DNA of 34,091 bases from Spirochaetaceae bacterium bin103 (GTDB taxonomy: Bacteria; Spirochaetota; Spirochaetia; SZUA-6; Bin103): positions 1 through 34,091 of the forward strand of contig MPNH01000057.1 of NCBI GenBank assembly GCA_002238925.1, given 5' to 3'. Below, one piece after another: positions 16,765-24,646 of this stretch. Under the pieces are notes generated by a model. The model worked only from the letters and a program-made list of their open reading frames with translations, had not been told where the DNA came from and ran no database searches. A program made the translations under genes and the position numbers. Within the stretch, counting starts at the first letter, position 1. Each line of letters opens with the position of its first letter.

Positions 16765-17456
16765 TCAGGTTGGGGACTCCCGGCCCGGCACCAAGTCGCG
16801 CAGGAAGCGGTCGACGGGCATGCAGCGCACGCCGTCGGCTGCAGGGTGTCGGTGCCGCGGTACAACACCAGCGGCGTCGCCTCCGCGTAGCCCTGGTGGA
16901 ATGACCCGGATGCCCCGCAGGTCGGCGGGCCGCGGCCGCCCCGTACAGTACGAAGTCCGCCTCCGACCCGCCGCGCGTGCGCCAGAAATACACGCGGCAG
17001 TCCACGTTGCCGTACCGATCCACGCCCGCAGATGCTGCAGCACCAAGCCTTCGAGGGCGGCCCGCTCGCTGTCGCCGCCGGTATCGAGCAGCTCGGCGGG
17101 GCGTAGCGAGCGGAACACCCCGCAGTCGAAGAAATAGAACTTGCCATGCGCCACCACGGCGCGCTTGGCCCGCCACCGGAACACCGGAACGCGCACGGCG
17201 ATGAGCAGATCCTCCAGGATGCCCAAGTACGACTCCACCGTATTGCGGCTGGCCACGCACTCGCGCGCAATCTCCGCCACGTTCAAAAGAACTGCCCGTG
17301 GGAGAACGACGCCACCTCCAGGAACCGGCTGAAGTCGTCCAGGCGCCGCACCATCCCCTTCGCCTTCACCTCCTGCTGCAGGTACAGGTCGATGTAACCG
17401 CGCAGCGTCCGCTCCGGCGCGTCCGCCATCACCACCAGCGGCACCAACCCCACGCC
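16765..17456 (-). pseudogene. DUF4143-type ATPase C-terminal fragment, frameshifted
   Basis: Fragments of the C-terminal half of an AAA_14/DUF4143 ATPase are found in order on the minus strand but in different frames: ERTLRGYIDLYLQQEVKAKG and RFLEVASFSHGQFF (about 17420-17285, ends in a stop), then NVAEIARECVASRNTVESYLG and HGKFYFFDCGVFRSLRPAELL, then NVDCRVYFWRTRGGSEADFVLYG in another frame, then LVLYRGTDTL, and finally the CMPVDRFLRDLVPG tail ending at 16765. At least three frame changes are needed. The N-terminal P-loop part is absent: homology stops near 17456, where the opposite-strand nuclease fragment begins. Intact members are DNA-conflict or toxin-antitoxin-like ATPases of unclear role. 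This copy cannot be functional unless sequencing errors explain the shifts. Confidence 0.75.
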
Positions 17457-17664
17457 TGGACATGGCGTGCGCGCCGCCGGCCACGTCTACCTGTTCGAGT
17501 TCAAGGTGGCCGAGATGACGCCGCCCGGCTCCGCCCTCGCCCAGCTCCAGAATCGCCGCTACGCCGACAAGTACCGCGCCACCGGCGAGCCCATCCACCT
17601 CATCGGCGTCGAGTTCAGCCGCGCCACCCGCAATATAGCCGCCTTCGACACCGCCGACGCCTGA
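17453..17664 (+). pseudogene. Duplicated C-terminal tail of the AAA-ATPase/nuclease gene
   Basis: About 70 codons nearly identical to the end of the gene at 17713-19296 (its residues about 458-527), including the nuclease LFEFK motif and the final FDTADA. Differences include a 1-nt deletion near 17467 (GGCGTG against GGCCGTG), one extra codon (MTPPG against MSPG) and a few substitutions. It is a leftover of a tandem copy whose front part was deleted and replaced by the DUF4143 remnant. Confidence 0.8.
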
Positions 17665-17712
17665 GTCCCGCTCCCGGTTTCGCGCTCCCGCGCTGGGCGG
17701 TAAGATGAGCGG

Positions 17713-19296
17713 GTGGTCAGGCGCAGATTGCCAATCGGCATGCAGACGCTCCGCGAGTTGCGCGAGCAGGACTGTTACTACGTTGACAAGACCGCCTACG
17801 TCGAGCGGCTGCTCCGGGAAGGCAAGCACTACTTCCTGTCACGCCCCCGCCGCTTCGGCAAGAGCCTGTTCCTGGACACACTCAAGGAACTGTTCGAAGG
17901 CAGCGAGGACCTGTTCGAGGGCTTGCACATCCACGCCGGCCACGACTGGTCGCAGCGCCATCCGGTGGTGCGGCTCAGCTTCGCCGGCGGCAGCTTCACG
18001 GAGCCGGCGAATGTGAACACGAGCGTCCTGGCACAACTGGAGGCCGCCGCGGAAAAGGAGGGCGTGAGGGTGCGGTACGCCACTGCGCCGGAACGGTTCG
18101 CCCACCTGCTCAGGACGCTGCACACGCACACCGGACAACGGGTCGTCGTGCTGGTGGACGAGTACGACAAGCCGATTCTGGACGCGCTGGAGCAGCCGGA
18201 GGCGGCGCGCGCCAACCGCGACTACCTGCGCGGTCTGTACGGCGTGATCAAGGACAGCGACGCACACGTGCGGTTCTCGTTCCTCACCGGCATCAGCAAG
18301 TTCTCGAAGGTCAACCTCTTTTCTCAGTTGAACAACCTTACCGACCTCACCCTGGACCCGGTGTTCTCGTCGATCTGCGGGTACACGGAGGATGACCTGG
18401 ACACCGTCTTTGCGCCGGAACTGGCCGGATTGGACCGCAAGGAGGTACGCGACTGGTACAACGGCTATAGCTGGCGCGGCGCCGAGAAAGTGTACAACCC
18501 CTTCGACGTGCTGCTGCTGCTGCGCCGCCGCGAATTCGAAGCGCACTGGTTCGAGACCGGGACGCCCACCTTTCTGGTCGACACGCTGTTCAGCCGCCGC
18601 GTCGCGTCGGTATCGCTCGGCGACATGGTGAGCACGGCCGAGCTGCTGTCCGCGTTCGACGTCGGCGGCCGCTCCGCCGCTGAGCACATCGGCACCGAGG
18701 CGCTGCTGTTCCAGACCGGCTACCTGACCATCACCGCCGAGGAGCGCCTGGGGGGCAAGGCACTGTACCGGCTGGGCTATCCGAACCGAGAGGTGCGGCA
18801 GAGCCTGAACGAGATCCTGCTGCGCAAACTGGTGCACGACGTGAACGGGCAGACCGCCAACAGCATCCGCCTGGCGAAGCTGCTGGACAATCACGACTGC
18901 GCCGGCATGAAGGAACTGTTCCACGCCTTCTTCGCCAGTATTCCGTACCAAAGGTATGCCGCCGACAGTTGTCGGCGGACAAACAACAGCATCGCCGATT
19001 ACGAGGGCTTCTACGCCAGCGTGTTCTACTCCTACTTCGCCGCCCTCGGCTACGACATCACCGTGGAGGAGTCCAGCAGCCACGGCCGCCTCGACATGGC
19101 CGTGCGGGCCGCCGGCCACGTCTACCTGTTCGAGTTCAAGGTGGCCGAGATGTCCCCCGGCTCCGCCCTCGCCCAGCTCCAGGCTCGCCGCTACGCCGAC
19201 AAGTACCGCGCCACCGGCGAGCCCATCCACCTGATCGGCGTCGAGTTCAGCCGCGCCACCCGCAACATCACCGCCTTCGACACCGCCGACGCCTGA
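17713..19296 (+). CDS. AAA-ATPase-like protein with C-terminal PD-(D/E)XK nuclease domain
   Basis: A 527-residue cytoplasmic protein of the AAA-ATPase_like (PF09820) plus PDDEXK_9 (PF08011) architecture, common in bacteria that carry many copies. The N-terminus reads LPIGMQTLRELREQDCYYVDKT. The Walker A is SRPRRFGKS (K50, S51) and Walker B is VVVLVDEYDKPIL (D149, E150). The C-terminal nuclease motif is D461 (GRLDMAV), E474 and K476 (LFEFK). Start taken as GTG 17713; an ATG at 17740 is possible. Length is normal and all key residues are present. The function of the family is not established; a DNA-conflict role is often assumed. A partial duplicate of its tail lies just upstream. Confidence 0.88.
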   Translation: MVRRRLPIGMQTLRELREQDCYYVDKTAYVERLLREGKHYFLSRPRRFGKSLFLDTLKELFEGSEDLFEGLHIHAGHDWSQRHPVVRLSFAGGSFTEPANVNTSVLAQLEAAAEKEGVRVRYATAPERFAHLLRTLHTHTGQRVVVLVDEYDKPILDALEQPEAARANRDYLRGLYGVIKDSDAHVRFSFLTGISKFSKVNLFSQLNNLTDLTLDPVFSSICGYTEDDLDTVFAPELAGLDRKEVRDWYNGYSWRGAEKVYNPFDVLLLLRRREFEAHWFETGTPTFLVDTLFSRRVASVSLGDMVSTAELLSAFDVGGRSAAEHIGTEALLFQTGYLTITAEERLGGKALYRLGYPNREVRQSLNEILLRKLVHDVNGQTANSIRLAKLLDNHDCAGMKELFHAFFASIPYQRYAADSCRRTNNSIADYEGFYASVFYSYFAALGYDITVEESSSHGRLDMAVRAAGHVYLFEFKVAEMSPGSALAQLQARRYADKYRATGEPIHLIGVEFSRATRNITAFDTADA

Positions 19297-19303
19297 ATCC
19301 CAC

Positions 19304-19333
19304 TTGACGGCGATTCTTTCGACTCACTACTCT
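19304..19333 (+). promoter_or_regulatory. Possible promoter of the coiled-coil gene
   Basis: TTGACG (19304-19309), an 18-bp spacer and TACTCT (19328-19333) lie upstream of the GGAGG/TTG start at 19365-19380. The -10 box matches the consensus poorly. Confidence 0.3.
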
Positions 19334-19377
19334 ATCTGACACAAAGGGCGCGTCGTGGCGCTTCGGAGGTATGGTAA

Positions 19378-19683
19378 TTGAGCAGCCCCCAACCGAGTAG
19401 TGCACCACGCCGGGCTAAACAAGCCATCCGTCGAGCTGAGGCGAGCGGGGCACACGGTCCGGTCGTCGATGCGATCAAGGCCGTTCACGAAGACCTGTCA
19501 GCGGACATAGCCGACCTGAAGTCCGATGTGACCGACCTGAAGTCCGATGTAGCCGACCTGAAGTCCGACGTGGCCGACCTGAAGTCCGACGTAGCTGACC
19601 TGAAGTCGAACGTAGCAAGCCTCAACACGAATGTTGACAAGCTGTTGCACCACTTCGGACTTGTGTCTGGCGGGCCTCCGTAG
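19378..19683 (+). CDS. Small coiled-coil protein with heptad-repeat array
   Basis: A 101-residue protein of unknown function. The start is TTG 19378, chosen because GGAGG (19365-19369) lies 8 nt upstream; an ATG at 19371 between them opens only a nine-codon frame. The N-terminal third is basic (RRAKQAIRRAEAS). The centre holds five exact heptads of the type ADLKSDV, encoded by five 21-bp tandem repeats (19510-19614), which predicts a parallel coiled coil. The tail is LNTNVDKLLHHFGL. Repeat number is likely to vary among strains. It is followed by a hairpin and a ribbon-helix-helix gene, possibly in one transcript. Confidence 0.65.
   Translation: MSSPQPSSAPRRAKQAIRRAEASGAHGPVVDAIKAVHEDLSADIADLKSDVTDLKSDVADLKSDVADLKSDVADLKSNVASLNTNVDKLLHHFGLVSGGPP
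19510..19614 (+). repeat. Five 21-bp tandem repeats (coding)
   Basis: Five copies of a 21-bp unit, gccgacctgaagtccgatgt plus one base, with one to four differences between copies. They are in frame and encode the coiled-coil heptads of the surrounding gene. Confidence 0.9.
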
Positions 19684-19690
19684 GGGTCAC

Positions 19691-19707
19691 CGCGGGCTCC
19701 GCCCGCG
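19691..19707 (+). other. Perfect 7-bp hairpin between two small genes
   Basis: CGCGGGC-TCC-GCCCGCG lies directly after the coiled-coil gene and 21 bp before the ribbon-helix-helix gene. No T tract follows, so it may stabilise or process a shared transcript rather than stop it. Confidence 0.45.
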
Positions 19708-19728
19708 CCACCGGCGAGCCCGAATGCC

Positions 19729-19952
19729 ATGGCGGGTACCAGAAAGAGCACGGTGCAACAAGTCACTGTCCACCTGACGTCGGAAGAGGTTGAGTTTCTC
19801 AAGACGCAGGCCGGCATTGATGGAGTCTCCTTCAATGACGTGCTGCGGCGCTCGATCATCCTGGAGAAATTCTTCGTGGATCAGCAAAGGAAGAAGCGCA
19901 AGATTTCTTTGGCGCACCGGACCAGCCGCTCAGAGAAATTGTCCGACAGTAG
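19729..19952 (+). pseudogene. Ribbon-helix-helix (CopG-like) protein, frameshifted near its end
   Basis: The first 60 residues look like a ribbon-helix-helix DNA-binding protein: a beta-strand QQVTVHLTSEEV, then helices EFLKTQAGI and SFNDVLRRSIILEKFF. After KKRKIS the open frame turns to non-protein-like sequence. One base offset near 19910 instead gives GAPDQPLREIVRQ and a stop at 19950-19952, which is the kind of tail such proteins have. I infer a 1-nt deletion. As it stands the protein continues to 20304 with a meaningless extension; the DNA-binding part could still fold. Possibly the antidote or regulator half of a small accessory cassette. Confidence 0.55.
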
Positions 19953-19996
19953 GCGGCCCATGACGCTCCGGCCCCTCGTGGTGGAGCGATCTATGA

Positions 19997-20085
19997 TCCG
20001 AGGCCGGCGTGATCCTTGGCCCACTCGTTGCGTTGGTATCGGCGGCTGCGGGCTTCTACTACGACCAAGGGTCGCTGATAGCGGC
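19997..20085 (+). pseudogene. Remnant of a small membrane-anchor protein
   Basis: Following a stop codon at 19994, the frame reads SEAGVILGPLVALVSAAAGFYY, a membrane segment. It aligns with the last segment of the protein at 22960-23523 (VIVAPVVTLVTAATSSYYAH): ten of the eighteen residues from VI to YY are identical. Only this tail remains. Confidence 0.4.
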
Positions 20086-20291
20086 CCTGGCCGCCGCACG
20101 GTCATCTGTGGACGCATCACGCTGCCGACCTCCAGTCACCACGTGGGTCTACCAGCGCAGGTTGGTGTCCGCCCGCTTAAGCCGAACGCACACGGCGGCG
20201 GCACAGCACCGGCGCCGCTCCGGGACAGCCGTGATGGAACGCCGGATGCCTCTCAGCCCGCCGACGTGCAAATCAGGCCGCTACCCGAACG

Positions 20292-20833
20292 TCAGAACTG
20301 GTAGCTTACGCCGAGTTCGACGAGGTGCACGAGCAAGGGGAATGCCACCCCCTGGAATCTCGACGTAGCGGACGCCTGGAGGCGGCCCGCCGCCGTGGCC
20401 GCCGGCCGTAGCCGGCCGTGCCATCCGGTTGACACCAAGGCCAAGCGTTGTGCATCGCGACCCTCCGGCCCGACCACCTCACCGCCGCCAAGTGCAGCGC
20501 CACCGCACCTTGTACCCGTGCCTCCCGGCTGCCTCGGCGTGCGCACCGGCCCTCCCGGTTGCCGTCACCCGCGCGGCGGCCACACACGCGGCCCGTCTCA
20601 AGCCCGGCGAACCGGCGCGCAGCCCCGCGCGGCTCCTGCTCCGCGGCCACCGCTCCCGGCCCGTGCCCGGCCCTTGCCAACGCCGCCCGCCGCCGCCGCC
20701 CCGCTGCCAAGAACGAGTAGTTGACAAACCCGCGGCGCACCTGCATGTTTACCGCGTGCAAGGCATTGCCCGATGCGCCGTACGGGACCCTGGGGAGGGG
20801 CGGCTCCGTGCCGGAAGCCCTTGGACTGTGCAA
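20292..20833 (-). pseudogene. Possible outer-membrane beta-barrel remnant
   Basis: On the minus strand the sequence ends PLLVHLVELGVSYQF at a TGA (20292-20294), a typical barrel C-terminus with final phenylalanine. Further upstream, in another frame, ASGNALHAVNMQVRRGFVNYSF (about 20766-20701) also looks like barrel strands. The DNA between is GC-rich low-complexity sequence without a continuous frame. This is weak evidence; it may be chance. Confidence 0.25.
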
Positions 20834-20842
20834 AATTACCGC

Positions 20843-20872
20843 TTGACAGTGGTTTGCCAGTCAGTCCATTGT
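20843..20872 (+). promoter_or_regulatory. Possible promoter of the collagen-like lipoprotein
   Basis: TTGACA (20843-20848) is followed by candidate -10 boxes TCCATT (16-bp spacer) or CATTGT (18-bp spacer), each matching 3 of 6 bases. GGACTG and CAGTCC flank the -35 box as an inverted pair (20823-20828 and 20863-20868). The resulting leader would be about 260 nt long. Confidence 0.35.
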
Positions 20873-20961
20873 ATGTGTCGCGGGAGGGTAATTGTCTCGT
20901 GAGAACGGCACCAGCGCCTGTTGGAGTCGGTAAAAGGGAGGGCTGCAGAAGTAAGGTTTCG

Positions 20962-21020
20962 TGATCGGCAAGCCGATCATTGGAGAATCCACCGGGTGGT
21001 TTTTGGGCTCCTGATAGCCC
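20962..21020 (+). promoter_or_regulatory. Structured leader with three successive dyads
   Basis: TGATCGGC-AA-GCCGATCA (20962-20979) is a perfect 18-bp palindrome-like dyad. CCAC-CGG-GTGG followed by TTTTT (20989-21004) resembles a short terminator. GGGCT-CCTGAT-AGCCC (21005-21020) follows at once. The three could form an attenuator or protein-binding leader for the gene at 21137. I do not recognise a known riboswitch class. Confidence 0.4.
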
Positions 21021-21136
21021 TGATCGTCAAGGCCCGCTGGCGATTCTTCCTTTGCTGATGAGGGCGCAGGGCTCGAATCAACTATTTCTCATAACACGTA
21101 CCGCCGTGAGGTAACGCGAGCGGGCAGGAGGTCTTT

Positions 21137-22441
21137 ATGACACAGAGGGTTGCACGCCCGATGAAATTCGCGGCGTTCATTTCGATTATCGTATCGGCGG
21201 CGGTCATGTTCGTCGCCTGCCAGGGTGCCGTAGGCCCCGCGGGCGAGCAAGGCCCTAAGGGCGACACGGGCGACTCCGGCGCGGCCGGGCCCCAGGGACC
21301 TGCTGGTCCCGGAGCGTTTCAGGCACGGAGCGGTGTTGACGCCGTGCTTCTCAATGATGCCGAGTTGGTCGACGACGACGACCGAGCAATTGACGATGAT
21401 GCGGAAACTGCTGTCGGCCCCACAACCAAGAAGTTTACCCTCAATTTGGGCGACTACTTCGTTGGCGGAGCAGGGGGCAACACCTACGCACTCGTCGACG
21501 CTGACCCAGCAACACCAGCTATCATCGATTTCATGGCTGGTAGTGCTGTCATTACGGCTGAAGTCAGCGACGGAACGCTTGAGTACACACTCACGATGCC
21601 AACGGGTGGTTTCCCCGATGAAACTCGCTATACCACCGGCTATACGGGTATGGTCACGGCAACCGACGCCAACGGCGTTTCGGCTAATGCCGCCGTCAAC
21701 ATCAGGTTGAACCGTGCGCCGACTTTCGAGGACTCAGATAACGACGGTATCGTCACCACTACGCCACTGCTCCTCGGTACAGCCGACGAGGACCGCGGAA
21801 CAGCACTTCCGGCGGTGCCCAATTTCTATCGGGAGTGCAAATCGATCAATTCCTGTGTGCTCGCGGTGTTCAGTGACGACGACGAGCTCACTATCTCCGT
21901 CAAGGGGATGACGCAAGAGGGGAAGGCTGACACCACCAAGGTGGGTTGGAGCACCACGCCCTCGGGTGCCATCGAACTTTTTGGCATCGCGTCCACATGG
22001 CTCGCGCCTGACGGTGGGACCGCTAACCACCGGTCTATCACCGTGACCCTGGAAGCTGAGGACACAAAGGGACTGACGGCCGAGGCCAAGGTTCTCGTCA
22101 ACGTGGATTCTGCTCCGACGCTGACAACCCTCGGGCAGTCGTATGTGGGAACTACTCAGGATGTCGACGGCCAGTTGGTTGTCACCACGGACGCCACTGG
22201 ATGGTTCCAAGATACTGAGACTACGGGCACACCGACGTACTCCGGTAAGACAGGGAACGACGACATCGCCGTGATCGACGGTCTTGTGAATGGCGCCTTG
22301 CCCTCAGGCAACGGCGTGACTATCACCGCAGTCGCTCTTGGTCAATCTACCGCGATTACTATTACGGCGACGGACGGCAGCGGCCTTGGTCAGACGGCAA
22401 CTGTCGAATTCACTGCGAACGTCACCGGAGTGAGCAGCTGA
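21137..22441 (+). CDS. Lipoprotein with collagen-like segment and cadherin/Ig-like repeats
   Basis: A 434-residue predicted surface lipoprotein. ATG 21137 has AGGAGG 5 nt upstream (21126-21131). The signal peptide covers about residues 9-27, with a lipobox-like FVAC (C28). Residues 33-58 are a short collagen-like run of G-x-y triplets (GPAGEQGPKGDTGDSG and on). The rest is beta-rich with repeated motifs (YTGMVTATDANGVSANAAVNI, ITVTLEAEDTKGLTAEAKVLV, ITITATDGSGLGQTATVEF) that look like cadherin- or Ig-like extracellular domains. It is acidic and threonine-rich. Its ligand or role is unknown; adhesion or matrix structure is a guess. It is monocistronic, ending at a strong terminator (22481-22514) and preceded by a long structured leader. 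Confidence 0.8.
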   Translation: MTQRVARPMKFAAFISIIVSAAVMFVACQGAVGPAGEQGPKGDTGDSGAAGPQGPAGPGAFQARSGVDAVLLNDAELVDDDDRAIDDDAETAVGPTTKKFTLNLGDYFVGGAGGNTYALVDADPATPAIIDFMAGSAVITAEVSDGTLEYTLTMPTGGFPDETRYTTGYTGMVTATDANGVSANAAVNIRLNRAPTFEDSDNDGIVTTTPLLLGTADEDRGTALPAVPNFYRECKSINSCVLAVFSDDDELTISVKGMTQEGKADTTKVGWSTTPSGAIELFGIASTWLAPDGGTANHRSITVTLEAEDTKGLTAEAKVLVNVDSAPTLTTLGQSYVGTTQDVDGQLVVTTDATGWFQDTETTGTPTYSGKTGNDDIAVIDGLVNGALPSGNGVTITAVALGQSTAITITATDGSGLGQTATVEFTANVTGVSS

Positions 22442-22480
22442 GCAAACGCAACGGATAGAGAACGTGGAAACGCGTCATGG

Positions 22481-22514
22481 GAGCCGCCGAGTTCTGCTCG
22501 GCGGCTCTCTTTTT
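22481..22514 (+). terminator. Strong intrinsic terminator
   Basis: A perfect 11-bp stem, GAGCCGCCGAG with CTCGGCGGCTC around loop TTCTG, is followed by TCTTTTT. It lies 39 bp after the stop codon of the collagen-like lipoprotein. Confidence 0.92.
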
Positions 22515-22956
22515 GCCTCGGCGTTGGCCAGTGGACACGCAACGTTGCCCCGGCAGCATTGAGTCTTCCTATCTATCGGAAGCGGCCGCCTACGCTAGCC
22601 CACTCGGCAGCCTGCCCGGTCGCGGAGAGCGATCCTCTTCTCCACCGGAATGTGAAGGATCCCGAAGAGTTGCCTGAACCGCTGCTTCGCGGGGCCTCTT
22701 CTTTGCTCAGCCTCATCGTCTCACCCCGTAGACGACTAACCCGCCCCACTTCCACGCAACATCACCGGCGGCCTGACCCGTGGTGAAACTATCACGCCTT
22801 TGCCCGTGGTCACACGCGATTCCGTTGGCAACGGCATGCCATACGTACGCCCGCCACGTCGATTAATGACACACCACCCAAAGCGCCACGGACCGAACGC
22901 TGTTATAGGTATCGTGATCGCCTTTTTCCAAAATCTGGGGCGTCTCACACGGAGGC
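22515..22956. other. Intergenic region without recognisable gene
   Basis: About 440 bp. I see no reading frame with protein-like composition on either strand and no further clear hairpin. It should contain the promoter of the gene at 22960, but no convincing -35/-10 pair stands out. Confidence 0.55.
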
Positions 22957-22959
22957 ATG

Positions 22960-23523
22960 ATGGGTATCGAGTTGATGCAGTATCTGTCCGTTGTCGTGGC
23001 GGGGGGGGGGCTGGCGGGGGGGGGGTTAAATGCCCTGCGCGGGTTGATGAGTAGAGCGGCGGGGGCGGCGCTGTCGGTGGTGGTGTTACATGCCGTGCGC
23101 GGTTCGATGATACGCGCGGAGCTGCGCCGCCTGCAGCGGCGGTACGAGGATTTGTCCGGGCGCGCCGGGCCGCCCGCTGGCGGCAGCGGTATGCCGGGAG
23201 GCGGTCCCACGGACGCGCCCGCGGACGGCGCCTCGGATGCGGGAACGGACCGCTCGCCCGAGACGGGGGAGCCGGGCGTTGGGGCGCCGGAGGGTGGCAA
23301 CAGCCCTGACCCGCGGCGGCTCGAAGACATGGCGTGCCGGAGGATCGCCTACCAGCTCATCGCAATCCTGGCCGTCGTGATCTTCTCACTGCTGGCCATG
23401 GTTGCGTTCGGCGTGATCGCCGTCGACGACGTCGACAAGTTCGGCGTTATCGTCGCACCGGTCGTAACGCTGGTAACGGCTGCCACCAGCTCCTACTACG
23501 CGCACCGGCGCAGCGGGAAATGA
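22960..23523 (+). CDS. Small membrane protein with two G10 tracts (phase-variable candidate)
   Basis: A 187-residue protein, unknown function. GGAGG (22951-22955) precedes overlapping ATGs at 22957 and 22960; the second has the more usable spacing, and a third ATG is at 22975. The N-terminal hydrophobic segment LMQYLSVVVAGGGLAGGGL is encoded across two G10 runs (23001-23010 and 23016-23025). A near-duplicate block follows (LNALRGLMSR and LHAVRGSMIR). The middle (about 70-122) is a proline/glycine/aspartate-rich linker. The C-terminal third has two membrane helices (IAYQLIAILAVVIFSLLAMVAFGVIAV and VIVAPVVTLVTAATSSYY) and the tail AHRRSGK. Loss of one G brings the ribosome directly onto a TAA at 23027; gain of one G gives a TAG ten codons on. 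Confidence 0.65.
   Translation: MGIELMQYLSVVVAGGGLAGGGLNALRGLMSRAAGAALSVVVLHAVRGSMIRAELRRLQRRYEDLSGRAGPPAGGSGMPGGGPTDAPADGASDAGTDRSPETGEPGVGAPEGGNSPDPRRLEDMACRRIAYQLIAILAVVIFSLLAMVAFGVIAVDDVDKFGVIVAPVVTLVTAATSSYYAHRRSGK
23001..23025 (+). repeat. Two G10 homopolymer tracts
   Basis: Ten G residues, CTGGC, then ten more G residues, all within codons 14-22 of the gene at 22960. Both are in frame as sequenced. Such tracts are known slippage sites and also common places for sequencing error. Confidence 0.9.
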
Positions 23524-23747
23524 CGCGGACCCGCATACCATGCCCGGTTTACCGCGACCGCTTCGGCGGGTAGCAGCGCGGCGGCTCGACGCCCCTTTAC
23601 CCATGGGTAGCAACACTGCCCGCACGTTGAGGCGGGCCACCGGGAGGGGGAAACGGGTTCAGGACTGATTGGTTACCTGATCGTTGACGGCGCGCCGGCG
23701 CAGAGCGAAACCGGCGCGACCGGTGAGCGGCCGATGGAGGTTCTGCG

Positions 23748-24631
23748 ATGTTGGTAGCGGGGTTGTTCTTCCATGCCGGGCTCGGATCGCTCGTCGGCGT
23801 GGTGGTCGGAGCCGTCGAGATCCTGCAGCGCTACCGGGATGCGCCGTTCCGCGCCGTGTTCAACCCCTGGGGCGTCGGCTACATAGTGCTGAACCCGGCG
23901 GTGTCGTACGGTGCGTTCTGGGTCCTCTATTACTGGACCGGTCCGCCGCCGTCCGACGCCGCCGGGCACACCGATCCGCTGCAACTGCTGGGGTTGTCCG
24001 CGGGCGCCGGTTTCGGCCGCGCCACGGTGTTCCGCGCGCGGGCTGGCCACCATTTGCCGGCCGAACGGCAAGGAGTTCGTTTTCGGGCCGGCAATCGTGG
24101 TCGAAACGCTGCTCGCCGTGGTCGACCGTCAGTTGGACCGGCAGCTCGCCAATGAGCGCTACCGCACCGTGCGCCCTGATGAACAGTATCGATTTCCAAA
24201 GAGCCAGCAGGCGGCTGCCCAAGGAACTGTTCCTGGCGTTGCAGAGCGTGCCGGCGGAGGAAGCCGCGCGATTGTCCAAGCCGATCGACGAGATCGACCG
24301 GATGGATGATCTCTCCTCGCAGGCCAAGTCGTACCAGCTCGGGTATCACCTGCTCGACTTGGTAGGCAAGAAGCTCCTCGCCGCGGTGCTCGAAGACCCC
24401 GTCCGCCGCCGCGAATACCGGCTGCACCCTCCGCCCAGCAGCGCTAACCGTGCGCCTGCCCGCCCCAACCGCGCACGCGAAGTAGAGCAGACGAGGCAGA
24501 TCTTCACGGTAGGCGAAAGGGCGGTCGCCGGAAATACCGTGACTCGCGAGTACATGAAGCGAGCGGCCAGCACCCTCTACTATGCCCTGTTCCATTGTTC
24601 CGACTACCAGGCGGCCAGCGGCAGCAAGTAA
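23748..24631 (+). pseudogene. Membrane protein with two frameshifts, ending in a HEPN-like remnant
   Basis: GGAGG (23736-23740) lies 7 nt before ATG 23748. The protein starts MLVAGLFFHAGLGSLVGVVVG and has a second hydrophobic region YGAFWVLYYW. Near 24035 the meaningful frame changes (continues LATICRPNGKEFVFGPAIVVE), and again near 24170 (continues MNSIDFQRASRRLPKELFLALQ and KSYQLGYHLLDLVGKKLLAAVLED). About residues 230-300 of the last frame resemble a HEPN helix pair (REYMKRAASTLYYALFHC) that stops abruptly. I do not recognise the membrane family. Either a decayed gene fused to a HEPN fragment or a gene with two sequencing errors. Confidence 0.55.
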
Positions 24632-24646
24632 GACAGGGCGCGGCGG

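Larger units (their letters stand above)
20305..21136. other. Gene-poor region and leader of the collagen-like lipoprotein
   Basis: There is no intact gene. The left part (to about 20833) is low-complexity, GC-rich DNA with possible barrel remnants on the minus strand. The right part carries a TTGACA box (20843-20848) and a structured leader (20962-21020) before the gene at 21137. Confidence 0.55.

Noticed and set aside
17839..19230. A 463-codon minus-strand frame opposite the AAA-ATPase/nuclease gene
   Set aside because: The plus strand carries intact Walker and nuclease motifs; the opposite frame is valine/glycine/glutamine-rich with no family resemblance.
19510..19614. Short regular repeats that might be a CRISPR array
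   Set aside because: The repeats are 21 bp, directly abutting, without spacers, and encode coiled-coil heptads in a frame with a good ribosome binding site.
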